Source of the DNA: Cupriavidus lacunae
GTDB taxonomy: Bacteria; Pseudomonadota; Gammaproteobacteria; Burkholderiales; Burkholderiaceae
Assembly: GCF_003353055.1 (NCBI RefSeq)
Contig: NZ_QKWJ01000054.1
Location: 1 to 50,001, forward strand
Direction of reading: 5' to 3'
DNA length: 50,001 bases
Position 1 is the first letter of the stretch, and each line of letters starts with the position of its first letter. The notes beneath the pieces were generated by a model. It was not told the origin of the DNA. It made no database searches and saw only the letters and a program-made list of their open reading frames with translations. Made by a program: the position numbers and the translations under genes. Positions 25,839 through 34,546 of the stretch are shown here, in pieces.

Positions 25839-26711
25839 CTAGCCCAGTTGCCCGGCGAGCACATCGCGCGCCTCGGCAACAAACGCTGACTCCCGGCGCC
25901 GCGCGGGCAGCAGGAAGAACTCCGCCTCAGGCAGCCGCGGCAGCCCCAGCCGTGCGATGGTGGCGGCGTCCAGCGGCGCCACGCCGGGGCCGACCGCCGA
26001 GGCGTTCAGGCACGACATCCCCAGCCCCGCCGCCAGCGCCAGGTGCAGCCCCGCCACGCCCGACGCGGAGTGCGCAATCTCGAACGGCAACCGCTTGCGC
26101 AGCAGCAACTGCACCACATACTGGTGCAGCGAGCAGGTATCGGGCAGCAGCACCAGCGGCAGCGTCGCTGGCAGGCTGTCGGCCTCGGCCGGCGCGGCCA
26201 CCCAGGCGAGCGGTTCGCGCCGCAGCACCGTGCCGCGCGTGCCCTGCCCGCGCGTGCCCGGCAGGCGCATGCTGAGGCCGATATCGAAGGTGTCCATCTC
26301 CGCGGCAGCGTCGATCGCGGCGCTCTTCATCACCGTCACGTGCAGGCGCAGGTACGGGTAGCGCTCGCGCAGGCCCCGCAGCATGCCGGCGATCTCGCCC
26401 GGGCGGAAATAGTCGGTCACGGCCAGGCGCAGCTCGCCCTCCAGCGCGTGGCCGCGCAACTCCTGCAGGGCCAGTTCATTCAGCGCCAGGATGCGCCGCG
26501 CGTGCTCCAGCAGCCGCTGGCCCGCCGGCGTGGGCAGCGCGCCGTGCCGGCCGCGCGTCAGCAGCGGCACGCCGGCGCGCTCCTCCAGCTTGCGCAGCTG
26601 CTCGCTGACGGACGACTGCGACAGGAACAGCCTGGGCGCCGCCGCCGACAGGCTGCCGCTGTCCGCAACCGTCACAAAGGTGCGCAACTGGTCGGTTTCG
26701 AATCCACGCAT
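25839..26711 (-). CDS. LysR-family transcriptional regulator
   Basis: A 290-residue LTTR with an N-terminal winged HTH (residues 5-65: LRTFVTVADSGSLSAAA, then SQSSVSEQLRKLEE) and a PBP-like effector domain. Its position divergent from a tautomerase gene, with an imperfect inverted repeat between them, suggests that it controls that gene and itself. The inducer is unknown. Confidence 0.92.
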   Translation of the reverse strand: MRGFETDQLRTFVTVADSGSLSAAAPRLFLSQSSVSEQLRKLEERAGVPLLTRGRHGALPTPAGQRLLEHARRILALNELALQELRGHALEGELRLAVTDYFRPGEIAGMLRGLRERYPYLRLHVTVMKSAAIDAAAEMDTFDIGLSMRLPGTRGQGTRGTVLRREPLAWVAAPAEADSLPATLPLVLLPDTCSLHQYVVQLLLRKRLPFEIAHSASGVAGLHLALAAGLGMSCLNASAVGPGVAPLDAATIARLGLPRLPEAEFFLLPARRRESAFVAEARDVLAGQLG

Positions 26712-26744
26712 GGCAAGGCTCCGGCAAGGGTGATTACTTCGATA

Positions 26745-26767
26745 TATCCGATGGTATGTATCAGATA
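26745..26767. promoter_or_regulatory. Candidate LysR operator between lysR and the tautomerase gene
   Basis: TATCCGAT and ATCAGATA, complementary at 7 of 8 positions, flank a 7-bp spacer. The symmetry and position between divergent genes match LTTR recognition sites (T-N11-A type). No footprint data are available. Confidence 0.5.
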
Positions 26768-26839
26768 TTCCCGCTTTTCCGATACTACACCAGCCCCTAC
26801 CATGGCATCACCAACCCTCGCAAAACCAAGGAGCCAGCC

Positions 26840-27232
26840 ATGCCCCACATCGTCCTGCACCTGTCCGGCCAACCCGACGCCGCCCTCGCCCGCCGCAGCG
26901 CAAAGGCGATCGCCGACCTTACCGAGCGCGTGCTCGGCAAGAAGCGCGACGTGATTGCGGTGACGGTCCAGTACATCCCGCACGACAGCTGGATCATCGC
27001 CGACGTGCCGCTGTCCGAGCAGGGCCGCAACGCCTTCCACCTGGACATCAGCGTGACCGATGAAACCAACACCAAGGCGGAGAAGGCGCAGTTCATCGCG
27101 GCCGTGTTCGAGACCATGTCCGGGCTGCTGGGCAACCTGCATCCGGTGTCCTACGTGCACGTGATCGACGCCCGCGCTGCGGCCTACGGCTATGGCGGGC
27201 GCACGCAGGAGTATCGCCACCAGCACGGCTGA
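26840..27232 (+). CDS. 4-oxalocrotonate tautomerase-like protein
   Basis: A 130-residue member of the tautomerase superfamily. From the ATG at 26840 the protein begins Met-Pro, giving the N-terminal catalytic Pro after Met removal; this decides the start over in-frame codons upstream. It is longer than the 62-residue 4-OT and closer in size to MIF/CHMI-like two-repeat members. A conserved NxFHLDISV strand and a C-terminal YGYGGRTQ segment are present. AAGGAG precedes the ATG. It is probably regulated by the divergent LysR protein. Substrate unknown. Confidence 0.85.
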   Translation: MPHIVLHLSGQPDAALARRSAKAIADLTERVLGKKRDVIAVTVQYIPHDSWIIADVPLSEQGRNAFHLDISVTDETNTKAEKAQFIAAVFETMSGLLGNLHPVSYVHVIDARAAAYGYGGRTQEYRHQHG

Positions 27233-27422
27233 GTCCTGCCGCAATTTTCTAGCGGTCGCACTCATCTAAACCGCCGTGGTGTTCTTCGTCATCGCCGTGT
27301 ATTTTCTGACCGGACTGGTCTGAAGCAATCCCAGCGCGCGCGGCTTGTACATTCCAGGTGTTGTTAACTAGTGTGGTTGGGTGCCGCCGGGCACCCGGCC
27401 CGGCAAACCAGGAAGCCTACAC

Positions 27423-28256
27423 ATGAAGCAAGTCACCCTGCCCGACGGCGAGCGCGTCCCGGCGCTCGGCATGGGAACGTGGAATATGGGCGAGTCGCGC
27501 GCCGCGCGCGCTGAAGAGATCGCCACCCTGCGCCTGGGCCTGGACCTTGGCCTGCGGCTGATCGATACCGCCGAGATGTATGGCGAGGGCCAGTCCGAGG
27601 AGATGATCGGCGAGGCCATCGCGGGGCGTCGCGACGAGGCCTTCCTCGTCAGCAAGGTCTATCCCTTCAACGCCAGCCGGCGCGGCACCATGCAGGCGTG
27701 CGAGCACAGCCTGAAGCGCTTGCGCACCGACCGCATCGACCTGTATTTATTGCACTGGCGCGGCGGCGTGCCGCTGGAAGAGACCGTACAGGCCATGGAG
27801 GCGCTGCAGCGCGACGGCAAGATCCGCCGCTGGGGCGTCAGCAACCTGGACCTGTCCGATATGCAAGAGTTGTGGGACGCGCCGGGCGGCGACCGGCTGG
27901 CCACCAACCAGCTGCTGTACAACCTGGGCCGGCGCGGGATCGAGTGGGACCTGTTGCCGTGGCTGCGCCAGCGCGGCGTGCCGGTGATGGCCTATTCGCC
28001 GATCGAACAGTCGCGCCTGTTGGGCAACCTCGGGCTGAAGCACTTTGCGCGCGACCACGGCATGACCGCGGCGCAGGCGGCGCTGGCCTGGCTGCTGGCG
28101 CAGGACGGCGTGATCGCCATCCCCAAGACCGGCCGGCGCGAGCGCCTGCAGGAGAACCTGGGCGCGCTCTCGCATACGCTGTCGGCGGCCCAGCTGGCCG
28201 AACTCGACCGCATCTTCCCGCCGCCCGACGGCCCGGGCCCGCTGGAAATGCTGTAA
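27423..28256 (+). CDS. Aldo/keto reductase
   Basis: A 277-residue NADPH-dependent TIM-barrel reductase. The catalytic tetrad is visible as Asp48 (LIDTAEMYG), Tyr53, Lys78 (LVSKVYP) and His111 (LLHWRG). The C-terminal AIPKTGRRERLQEN segment binds the NADP phosphate. The ATG at 27423 is preceded by AGGAAG; an earlier in-frame start lacks homology. The class resembles the DkgA/YeaE group. It is followed by a convergent lipoprotein gene 22 bases away. Confidence 0.92.
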   Translation: MKQVTLPDGERVPALGMGTWNMGESRAARAEEIATLRLGLDLGLRLIDTAEMYGEGQSEEMIGEAIAGRRDEAFLVSKVYPFNASRRGTMQACEHSLKRLRTDRIDLYLLHWRGGVPLEETVQAMEALQRDGKIRRWGVSNLDLSDMQELWDAPGGDRLATNQLLYNLGRRGIEWDLLPWLRQRGVPVMAYSPIEQSRLLGNLGLKHFARDHGMTAAQAALAWLLAQDGVIAIPKTGRRERLQENLGALSHTLSAAQLAELDRIFPPPDGPGPLEML

Positions 28257-28278
28257 CGGGGCTGCCTGGGGCCCGCGC

Positions 28279-28689
28279 TTAGTTCTGGCGGGCCAGGTAG
28301 CGCTCGCGCTCGACGTAGCGCACGAGGTAGCTGCGCGCCTTCTCGCGGGTATCGGTGGTCACGCGCGCCGCCGCCTGGCGGGCGCTGCTCTTGCCGTGCG
28401 ACGACGACATCTGCGCATCCAGGTAGCCGCGGAAGGAAGCGTGCATCGCGTCCAGCTCAGGCTGGCACGCGGATAGGGCCAGGTCCGCCACGTCCTTGGG
28501 CTGGCCCTTGGCCGACAGGTTGTCGTTGGCCTTCTTCTGGACGCAATCCATGTATTTCGCGCGCAACGCCTGCCAGCCGCTGGCGTCGACGGCCGACAAG
28601 TCGGCGCCGGCGTCATTGGAAGAAACCGGAGGCTGTGAAGCGCACGCGGCCAGGAGGGCCAGCGGCAGGGCGGTCAGGAGTTTTTTCAT
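28279..28689 (-). CDS. Small lipoprotein of unknown function
   Basis: A 136-residue protein with a lipoprotein signal: KK, a hydrophobic core, then the lipobox LAAC near residue 16. The mature part is alpha-helical and charged, with two Cys (MDCVQKK and SACQPEL) that may form a disulfide. An in-frame upstream extension to 28737 would spoil the signal peptide, so the ATG at 28689 is preferred. I do not recognise the family. It diverges from the YSC84 lipoprotein gene. Confidence 0.7.
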   Translation of the reverse strand: MKKLLTALPLALLAACASQPPVSSNDAGADLSAVDASGWQALRAKYMDCVQKKANDNLSAKGQPKDVADLALSACQPELDAMHASFRGYLDAQMSSSHGKSSARQAAARVTTDTREKARSYLVRYVERERYLARQN

Positions 28690-28905
28690 GCAGTTGAGGG
28701 CGCAGTTGACGCCGGTCAAGGCGCAGGGGGTAGCCACAGGTCATACCGTGGGACGTTCCGTGCGCAAGGCCCACTATTCTTGCCGCGAACTGCCCGCCGG
28801 CACCACCTTCGTCACAATTGGAAACGACTCGGCATCGTTGACTTATTTGTCCGGGTGCTTCCGGCGCCTATGCTTCAAAGACGACAACAACACCAAGGAG
28901 ACGAG

Positions 28906-29484
28906 ATGAAACGTCGAACCTTCCTTTCGGCCAGCGCGGGTCTGGCCCTCGGCAGCCTGACCATGGGCGCCTGCACCACCACCAAACCCGATGCCACCAC
29001 CGACAAGGCTGCGCGCCGGCGCGAGCTGGACTCCGGCGTGGACGGCACGCTGTCGCGCCTGTACAGCTCGGTCCAGGGCTCGCGCGAACTGGGCAACCGC
29101 GCGCGCGGCATCCTGGTGTTCCCCAAGACGCTCACGGCCGGCTTTATCGTCGGCGGCGAGTATGGCGACGGTGCGCTGCGCTCGGGCGGCGCCACGCACG
29201 GCTACTACCGCCTGATCGCCGGCTCGGTCGGCTGGCAGATCGGCGCGCAGTCCAAGTCCGTGATCCTGATGTTCCTGACGCAGGACGCCTATGACAAGTT
29301 CGTGCGCAGCAACGGCTGGACCGCGGGCGTCGATGCCACTGTGGCGCTGGCCACCGTTGGCGCAAACGGCGTGCTGGACACCAACACCGGCCAGCAGCCA
29401 ATCGTCGGCTTCGTCATGACCAATGCGGGCCTGATGGCGGGCCTGAGCCTCGAGGGCAGCAAGATCACCAAGCTCGACCTGTAA
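28906..29484 (+). CDS. YSC84/SYLF-domain lipoprotein
   Basis: A 192-residue exported protein. The N-terminus combines an RR motif (KRRTF) with a hydrophobic stretch ending MGAC, a lipobox, so it may be a Tat-dependent lipoprotein. The rest is a SYLF/YSC84 domain with the conserved ILVFPKTLTAGFIVGGEYGDGAL and the GWQIGAQSKSVILMF block. Bacterial members are lipid-associated periplasmic proteins of uncertain role. AAGGAG lies 5 bases before the ATG at 28906, which decides the start. Confidence 0.88.
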   Translation: MKRRTFLSASAGLALGSLTMGACTTTKPDATTDKAARRRELDSGVDGTLSRLYSSVQGSRELGNRARGILVFPKTLTAGFIVGGEYGDGALRSGGATHGYYRLIAGSVGWQIGAQSKSVILMFLTQDAYDKFVRSNGWTAGVDATVALATVGANGVLDTNTGQQPIVGFVMTNAGLMAGLSLEGSKITKLDL

Positions 29485-29592
29485 GGGCGAGCTTTCAGTG
29501 ACCGCCGCGCGGCCGGCGTGCCGCGCGGCGCCCTCCTTTTTCGCGGCCGCGCGCCGCGAGAGGATAGAATTCGTCCCTTTGGCCGAATTCCC

Positions 29593-30492
29593 ATGTGGTT
29601 CAAGAATCTGCAGGTCCATCGTTTCTCCGCCCCGTGGTCGCTGAGCGCCGACGAGGTCGAAGCCAGCCTGGCGAAACACGCCTTCTTCCCCGGTACCAGC
29701 CTCGAGATGCAGACGCAAGGCTGGGCCTCGACGCGTGACAACGGCCAGCTGGTCCATACCGTCGGCCGCCAGATGCTGCTGACGCTGCGCACCGAAAAGA
29801 AGCTGCTGCCCACCACCGTGGTCAACCAGGTCACGCGCGCGCGCGCCGCCGAAATCGAAGAGCAGCAAGGCTACAAGCCGGGCCGCAAGCAAATGAAGGA
29901 ACTGAAGGAGCAGGTCACTGAAGAACTGCTGCCGCGCGCCTTCAGCATCCGCCGCGACACGCGCGTATGGATCGACCCGGACAACGGCTGGCTTGCCATT
30001 GACGCCGCCGCCGCGGCCAAGGCCGATGAAGTGCGCGGCATGCTGTTCAAGGCGCTGGACCCGCTGCCGCTGATCAACCTGCACGTCAACCAGTCGCCGG
30101 TGGCGGCCATGACCGAATGGCTGGCCGGCGATGCGGCACCGGGCGGCTTCACCGTCGACCAGGAAATCGAGCTGCAGTCCGGCGCGGAAAGCAAGGCCAC
30201 CGTGCGTTACGTGCGCCACCCGCTGGACCCGGAAGACCTGCGCCGCCATATCGCCGCCGGCAAGCGCTGCACGCGCCTGGCGATGACGTGGAACGACCGG
30301 GTCTCGTTCGTGCTGACCGACGGGCTGGTGGTCAAGAAAGTGGCGCCGCTCGATGTCATCAAGGAACAGGCCGACGGCACCGCGCACGATGAAGACGAGC
30401 GCTTCGACGCCGATTTCACCATGATGGCGGGCGAACTCTCGGGCATGCTCAGCGACCTCACCGAGGCGCTCGGCGGCGAGCGCAAGGCGTAA
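29593..30492 (+). CDS. rdgC: Recombination-associated protein RdgC
   Basis: A 299-residue nucleoid-associated protein that binds double-stranded DNA non-specifically as a ring dimer and modulates RecA. It begins MWFKNLQVHRF, the usual RdgC start, and has the FFPG, GRQMLLTLRTEKKLLP and VTEELLPRAF blocks along its length. Codons upstream of 29593 are non-homologous. It is flanked by a thioesterase gene in convergent orientation with a stem-loop between. Confidence 0.95.
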   Translation: MWFKNLQVHRFSAPWSLSADEVEASLAKHAFFPGTSLEMQTQGWASTRDNGQLVHTVGRQMLLTLRTEKKLLPTTVVNQVTRARAAEIEEQQGYKPGRKQMKELKEQVTEELLPRAFSIRRDTRVWIDPDNGWLAIDAAAAAKADEVRGMLFKALDPLPLINLHVNQSPVAAMTEWLAGDAAPGGFTVDQEIELQSGAESKATVRYVRHPLDPEDLRRHIAAGKRCTRLAMTWNDRVSFVLTDGLVVKKVAPLDVIKEQADGTAHDEDERFDADFTMMAGELSGMLSDLTEALGGERKA

Positions 30493-30512
30493 GCCGAATC
30501 GTCCGCAAGACC

Positions 30513-30540
30513 CGTGGCGCTGTTGCAGGACAGCGCCACG
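30513..30540. terminator. Stem-loop between rdgC and the thioesterase gene
   Basis: A perfect 11-bp stem (CGTGGCGCTGT/ACAGCGCCACG) with a 6-nt loop lies between convergent genes. No T run follows on either strand, so it is a terminator by position rather than by a full signature. Confidence 0.55.
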
Positions 30541-30547
30541 CAAGCGG

Positions 30548-30991
30548 TTACTCCACCCAGTTCACCTTCGGGAACCGCCCGGCGAACCCCTCCGGCATCG
30601 CCACCACTTTCTTCCCCACGTAGTCGAAGAAGACAAAGCCCGACTTGGCCATCGCAATCAGCGCGCCATCGGCCGGCCGCGTGATGCGGAAGATGATGTC
30701 GCCGCCGTACTTGTTGAAGTCCATCACCCCCACCTCGAACAGCAGCTGATCGCGCGCATGCGCCTCGTTGCGGTACATCGTGGCCAGGTCGGTCACGATG
30801 ATGCCGACGCCTTCCTGCCGCACGTCCTCGCTGCCGAATTCAAACAGGAACCGCGCCCGCGCCTCGGAGATCATCGAGATCATCGAATCGTTGGCAAGGT
30901 GGTTGGCCGAGTTGATATCGGTCACGCGCACAGTCAGGTGCGTGGCGTAGCAGAACTGGTCGGCGGGCAGGTCGAGTTTGAGGCGGGCCAT
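30548..30991 (-). CDS. Acyl-CoA thioesterase (4HBT hotdog fold)
   Basis: A 147-residue hotdog-fold protein. The segment VRVTDINSANHLAND resembles the catalytic Asp/Asn region of the 4-hydroxybenzoyl-CoA thioesterase family, and the rest shows the alternating strands of the fold. Likely hydrolyses an acyl-CoA in the cytosol; the acyl chain is unknown. Confidence 0.85.
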   Translation of the reverse strand: MARLKLDLPADQFCYATHLTVRVTDINSANHLANDSMISMISEARARFLFEFGSEDVRQEGVGIIVTDLATMYRNEAHARDQLLFEVGVMDFNKYGGDIIFRITRPADGALIAMAKSGFVFFDYVGKKVVAMPEGFAGRFPKVNWVE

Positions 30992-31237
30992 GATGGAGCT
31001 AGCAAAATATGGATCGGACGCCGCACGGGATCAGGCGGGTAACAGGCTGAGCCCTGCGGCGGCGCCCATCATAAGGGAAACGCCGGTTCGGATTGCGGCA
31101 CTGCCGCATAAACCCTTCCACGCACGCCTCCGGGTAAATCCCTCCCCGCCCTTTTCGTCCATCCCGCCGATGCCGCGGCATGGCGCTGCCTCGTACGCTG
31201 CACATTGACGTGGCCCCTGGCGCATCGGTGCCCGGTG

Positions 31238-31393
31238 ATGGCCGCGCCGGATATCCGCCAGCGCCTGGCTGAGCTGGGGCTGATCGTCAAGACGACGCAG
31301 CCGGCGGCGTTTGCGGCAGCAACCCAGGCGGATCAGGCGTATTGGGGCAACGTGATCAAGGAACAATATCCGGCTGGACTGAAGCGCGACTGA
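31238..31393 (+). pseudogene. C-terminal fragment of a Bug/TctC-type binding protein
   Basis: The 51 codons read AAPDIRQRLAELGL, then a FAAATQADQAYWGNVIKE-like helix, which aligns with the final ~50 residues of Bug-family periplasmic binding proteins, including the complete one at 38045-39010 (AMPDVAERLKSFGA ... WAKVVKDAG). No signal peptide, N-lobe or other parts are present upstream, so this is a relic of a lost gene. Similarity was judged by eye. Confidence 0.6.
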
Positions 31394-31620
31394 GGCAGCG
31401 TCGCGGGGCATGCCGGGACATCGTAGCCCCTTGCGGCGGCCCCGAACATCACTCAATTGGAGCAATTTTCCCGCAGTGTTGCGCGGCGGCGCCATGGCCT
31501 GTCGCAGCCCGTAAGCGTCGATATAATCAGCCGCGCAACACCATAAATTAAGACATTAAAACAATAAGCCATCAGGCGGACGGGGTGCAGCGTCTTCTCG
31601 ACTTACGCTGCGAGGGAACC

Positions 31621-33123
31621 ATGACCAGCGCTGACCATGCCCTGTCCGGACGCCTGTCCGCGACCATCCCTGCCCGCCGTGCCGCGGGCAGTTCCGTTTC
31701 TGCCCCAGCCGCGCCGCACACCCCGCTGCTGCAAGGCGTGCACCGCCGCGCGGACCAGTTGATGACGGCCATGCTGTGGGTGCTTGGCGTGCTGTCACTG
31801 GCCGTCGGCAATCACTACGGGTCGACCGGGCTGACGTTGACGCTGGGCTTGCCGATCGCGTTGCTCGGCACGCTGATGGCGGTTACCCTGCCCGCCCGCC
31901 TGGCCACACGGCTGGCGCTGGCGGCGCTGCTGATGGCCTTCGTCGCGCTGCTGATCCACCAGGCGCACGGACAGGTGGAATTCCACTTCCTGGTGTTCGT
32001 CTCGCTGTCGCTGCTGCTGGCCTACCGCGACTTCCGCGTGATCCTGCTGGCGGCGGTGGTGGTCGCGTTGCATCACCTGAGCTTCAACTTCTTCCAGCAG
32101 TGGGGCTGGAACACCATCTGCTTCACCGACCCCAGCTTCAACATGGTGTTGTTCCACGCCGCCTTCGTCATCGTGCAGACCGGCGTGCTGTGCGTGATCG
32201 CATGGCGGCTGGAGCGCGATGCGCACTCCGCCGACGAACTGAGCGCGCTGGCCGCCGGCATCGAGCGCGAACGCGGCTACCTGACGCTGACCGCCGCCGG
32301 CACCGACCCCGACAGCGACTTCGCCCGCGCCTTCCGCAAGACACTGGACACCGTACGCCAGACGCTGCTGCAGGTACGGAACACCGCGGGCACCGTGGCC
32401 GACGCGGCTGGCAATATCCTGGACACCAGCGCCACCGTCGCCCGCCGCACCGACGAACAGGCGCGTACCGTCGCGCACACCATGCAGGACATGCAGGCGC
32501 TGACCCAGGCCGCCCGCGCCAGCGCCGACCAGGCCCGCGGCGCCTGCGAACTGGCCGGCGCCTCCAGCGCAGTGGTCGCGCGCGGCAGCGGCGAGATCCT
32601 GTCGGTGATCCACACCATGGGCGAGATCAACGAGGCCTGCGGGCGCATCACCGAGATCATCGGCGTGATCGACAGCATTGCCTTCCAGACCAATATCCTG
32701 GCGCTGAACGCCGCCGTGGAGGCCGCGCGCGCGGGCGAGCACGGCAAGGGCTTTGCGGTGGTGGCCGGCGAGGTCCGGCAACTGGCGCACCGCTGCGGCG
32801 CCGCCGCCAAGGAAATCCGCGGGCTGATCAATACTTCGGTCGAACGCGCCCGCGCCGGCACGGAACTGGTCGGCCACACCGGCGAGACCATGAACGAGGT
32901 AGTGGCCAGCATCGGCAAGCTCGCGACGCTGGTGGAAGAACTGGCGACGCTGGGCGACAACCAACGCAGCGGCATCGAAGGGATGGCACAGCGCGTGGCG
33001 GAGATCCAGGCGGCGTTCGAGGAGAGTGCGGAACTGGTGGCCGGTGCGGCCGAAGCTGCACGGGTGCAGCGGGAGCAGACGGAGGGGCTGAACCGCGCGG
33101 TGGGCGTGTTCCGGCTGGGATAA
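31621..33123 (+). CDS. Methyl-accepting chemotaxis protein with a six-helix membrane sensor
   Basis: A 500-residue chemoreceptor. The N-terminal half has six predicted helices (about 48-64, 72-90, 96-113, 121-135, 138-152, 176-195) with only short loops, so it lacks a periplasmic ligand domain. The cytoplasmic half is a full MCP signalling hairpin with the conserved tip IDSIAFQTNILALNAAVEAA and GFAVVAGEVRQLA. No HAMP consensus is obvious between them. The ATG at 31621 follows GAGGGA; an earlier in-frame start at 31585 is possible. A perfect -10 (TATAAT, 31522-31527) lies about 95 bases upstream. No che genes are near. The signal could be membrane state or a hydrophobic ligand. Confidence 0.9.
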   Translation: MTSADHALSGRLSATIPARRAAGSSVSAPAAPHTPLLQGVHRRADQLMTAMLWVLGVLSLAVGNHYGSTGLTLTLGLPIALLGTLMAVTLPARLATRLALAALLMAFVALLIHQAHGQVEFHFLVFVSLSLLLAYRDFRVILLAAVVVALHHLSFNFFQQWGWNTICFTDPSFNMVLFHAAFVIVQTGVLCVIAWRLERDAHSADELSALAAGIERERGYLTLTAAGTDPDSDFARAFRKTLDTVRQTLLQVRNTAGTVADAAGNILDTSATVARRTDEQARTVAHTMQDMQALTQAARASADQARGACELAGASSAVVARGSGEILSVIHTMGEINEACGRITEIIGVIDSIAFQTNILALNAAVEAARAGEHGKGFAVVAGEVRQLAHRCGAAAKEIRGLINTSVERARAGTELVGHTGETMNEVVASIGKLATLVEELATLGDNQRSGIEGMAQRVAEIQAAFEESAELVAGAAEAARVQREQTEGLNRAVGVFRLG

Positions 33124-33186
33124 CGCCCGCTCGCCTCAATCCTCTTTCTCGTCCCCTGTGGGGAAATGCACGCCGGCCCGTCGAGC

Positions 33187-33588
33187 TTAACTGGCGTCCG
33201 GCCAGGAGACCTGCTTCCAGTACGCCTCTTTCGAGCGGATCTTGCCATTCACCACCCGGTAGACTTCCAGCCCGGCTGCGTCCACCTTCTTCCTCCCGCC
33301 GCTGGCCGGCACCTGCACGCGGAAGCGCATGATGGCCAAATCCCCGCTGTACTCAAGTTTGACGTCGGACAGCACCGGTGCATTGGCCTTGTCTTCAAAG
33401 AAGCGCTGCTTCAGATAATCCGCGGCGGCAGCCTTGCCGTGCACGACCAGACCATGCGGGTCCGATTCGCCGGTCGGCAGGGTCCAGACGAAGTCATCGT
33501 CCAGGCATGCAGCGATGCGCGCCATGTCTGCGCTGGCAAAGGCGGCGAAGAATTCGCCCATGACTGCTTTTACGTCTGATTCGGCCAT
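33187..33588 (-). CDS. SnoaL/NTF2-like protein
   Basis: A 133-residue protein with the cone-shaped NTF2 fold pattern: an N-terminal helix (MGEFFAAFASADMARIAACL), then DDFVWTLP and a run of strands ending ayW-like. The family includes isomerases, hydrolases and ligand carriers, so no specific activity is assigned. It lies upstream of no obvious partner. Confidence 0.8.
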   Translation of the reverse strand: MAESDVKAVMGEFFAAFASADMARIAACLDDDFVWTLPTGESDPHGLVVHGKAAAADYLKQRFFEDKANAPVLSDVKLEYSGDLAIMRFRVQVPASGGRKKVDAAGLEVYRVVNGKIRSKEAYWKQVSWPDAS

Positions 33589-33710
33589 CTTGTCTCCACT
33601 TCTGGTTATGGCCGCCGGCCAGGCGGTTGTCCCGGCATCTTGGTCGAAGGCTGGGGTTCACACCACCGCCCGAAAAGGATGGGGTGCCGAAGCGGATCCG
33701 ATGGTTGCCG

Positions 33711-34232
33711 TCAGGCGACCAGCGCCCGCAACTCCCGCGCCATTGAAGGCTTCAGCTGGCTGGCGCACCTCGCCAGGTTCACCTGCCTGGCCGCGGCCGT
33801 GACTTCAATCAGCGCCGGCTCAATGTCGTATTCCCGCTGCCGCAGCCACTCCAGCACATCCTGCAAATGCCACAGCGAACTGCTGCCTTCATGCACCGGC
33901 ACCGGGAAGGACTCCGGATAGCCCAGCATCAGCTTGCGCATGTTCTGACGAGACACGCCAACCGTATCGGCAATATCCGTCAGGCCCACCAGGTCAGGCG
34001 CCACCTCGATCAGCGTGGCCGACGGCATGGCGCGGCGGGCATCGGCCAGGGCGCTCACCATGGCCGCACGCGCCGACTTTGCCTCGCGCACGAACGCCAG
34101 CGCCACCCGGCCCGGCAGCCCGGTGCCCACCAGTGCGTCGTCACAACCAGCCTCGGCCAGGCGCTCAACCAGTGCGTCGGTATCGCTATCGACTTGCGAC
34201 AGGTGAAATTTGAGGGTGAAAGCGTATTCCAT
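33711..34232 (-). CDS. Winged-HTH DNA-binding protein, candidate antitoxin
   Basis: A 173-residue protein. The N-terminal half (about 1-85) is alpha/beta, starting EYAFTLKFHLSQVD and including LAFVREAKSARAAM. The C-terminal part has a MerR/AlpA-type helix-turn-helix, GLTDIADTVGVSRQNMRKLM, followed by a wing (FPVPVHEGSSSLWHL) and a DVLEWL helix. The ATG at 34232 is 7 bases from AGGA; an ATG two codons earlier (34238) forms the ATGA overlap with the upstream gene but is too near the AGGA. Together with its partner it forms a tight bicistron; by analogy with HicAB and other TA modules this would be the antitoxin and autorepressor. Function is inference; the HTH is plainly visible. Confidence 0.72.
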   Translation of the reverse strand: MEYAFTLKFHLSQVDSDTDALVERLAEAGCDDALVGTGLPGRVALAFVREAKSARAAMVSALADARRAMPSATLIEVAPDLVGLTDIADTVGVSRQNMRKLMLGYPESFPVPVHEGSSSLWHLQDVLEWLRQREYDIEPALIEVTAAARQVNLARCASQLKPSMARELRALVA

Positions 34233-34234
34233 GG

Positions 34235-34519
34235 TCATGTCCTGAGTTGCAGTACGCGCGGCGTTGTCACTTCCCGCTGATGCGAGCAGTTATCCACGAT
34301 CCGCCTGATGGCATTGGCGTGATTGCCCGGATTCTTCGGCGTGCTCCAGACGCTGGATACACAGAACTCGCCGCAGCGGCACGCCTTGTCGTTGTCGGGG
34401 CAGTAGATGCGGCCCCACGCATGACCGTTGCCTTTTGACTGCTCGACACGCCAGCCATGCAACGCTGCATGGCTGAGCGCGGCTTCAATCTCCTTCTTTG
34501 GGTGCCTGGCACGCGTCAT
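34235..34519 (-). CDS. Small HicA-like protein, candidate toxin
   Basis: A 94-residue basic protein encoded first in the bicistron. It opens HPKKEIEAALSHAALHGWRVEQSKGNGHAWGRIYCP: a helix, a GW strand and a G-x-G-H turn, the order seen in the dsRBD fold of HicA, whose catalytic His follows a similar Gly-rich turn. A CRCGEFC cysteine cluster and a WSTPKNPGNHANAIRRIVDNC helix follow; HicA lacks the Cys cluster. The ATG at 34519 has GGAG six bases upstream. A perfect operator-like inverted repeat lies 28 bases further upstream. I recognise the pair as recurrent in proteobacteria but know no characterised function. Confidence 0.7.
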   Translation of the reverse strand: MTRARHPKKEIEAALSHAALHGWRVEQSKGNGHAWGRIYCPDNDKACRCGEFCVSSVWSTPKNPGNHANAIRRIVDNCSHQREVTTPRVLQLRT

Positions 34520-34546
34520 TCATGTCTCCGAGGCTAGATGGGCAAT

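Noticed and set aside
23606..26275. An 889-codon plus-strand frame antisense to the siderophore receptor
   Set aside because: It is a shadow of the GC-rich receptor gene: its product is Gly/Ala/Arg/His-rich without domains, and the minus strand carries a complete receptor with signal peptide.
27276..27323. A 15-residue hydrophobic frame (VVFFVIAVYFLTGLV) upstream of the aldo-keto reductase
   Set aside because: It looks like a membrane microprotein but has only GTG starts without a ribosome site and no partner gene; too short to support.
28843..30543. A 566-codon minus-strand frame across the YSC84 and rdgC genes
   Set aside because: It spans two well-supported plus-strand genes and has no recognisable domain.
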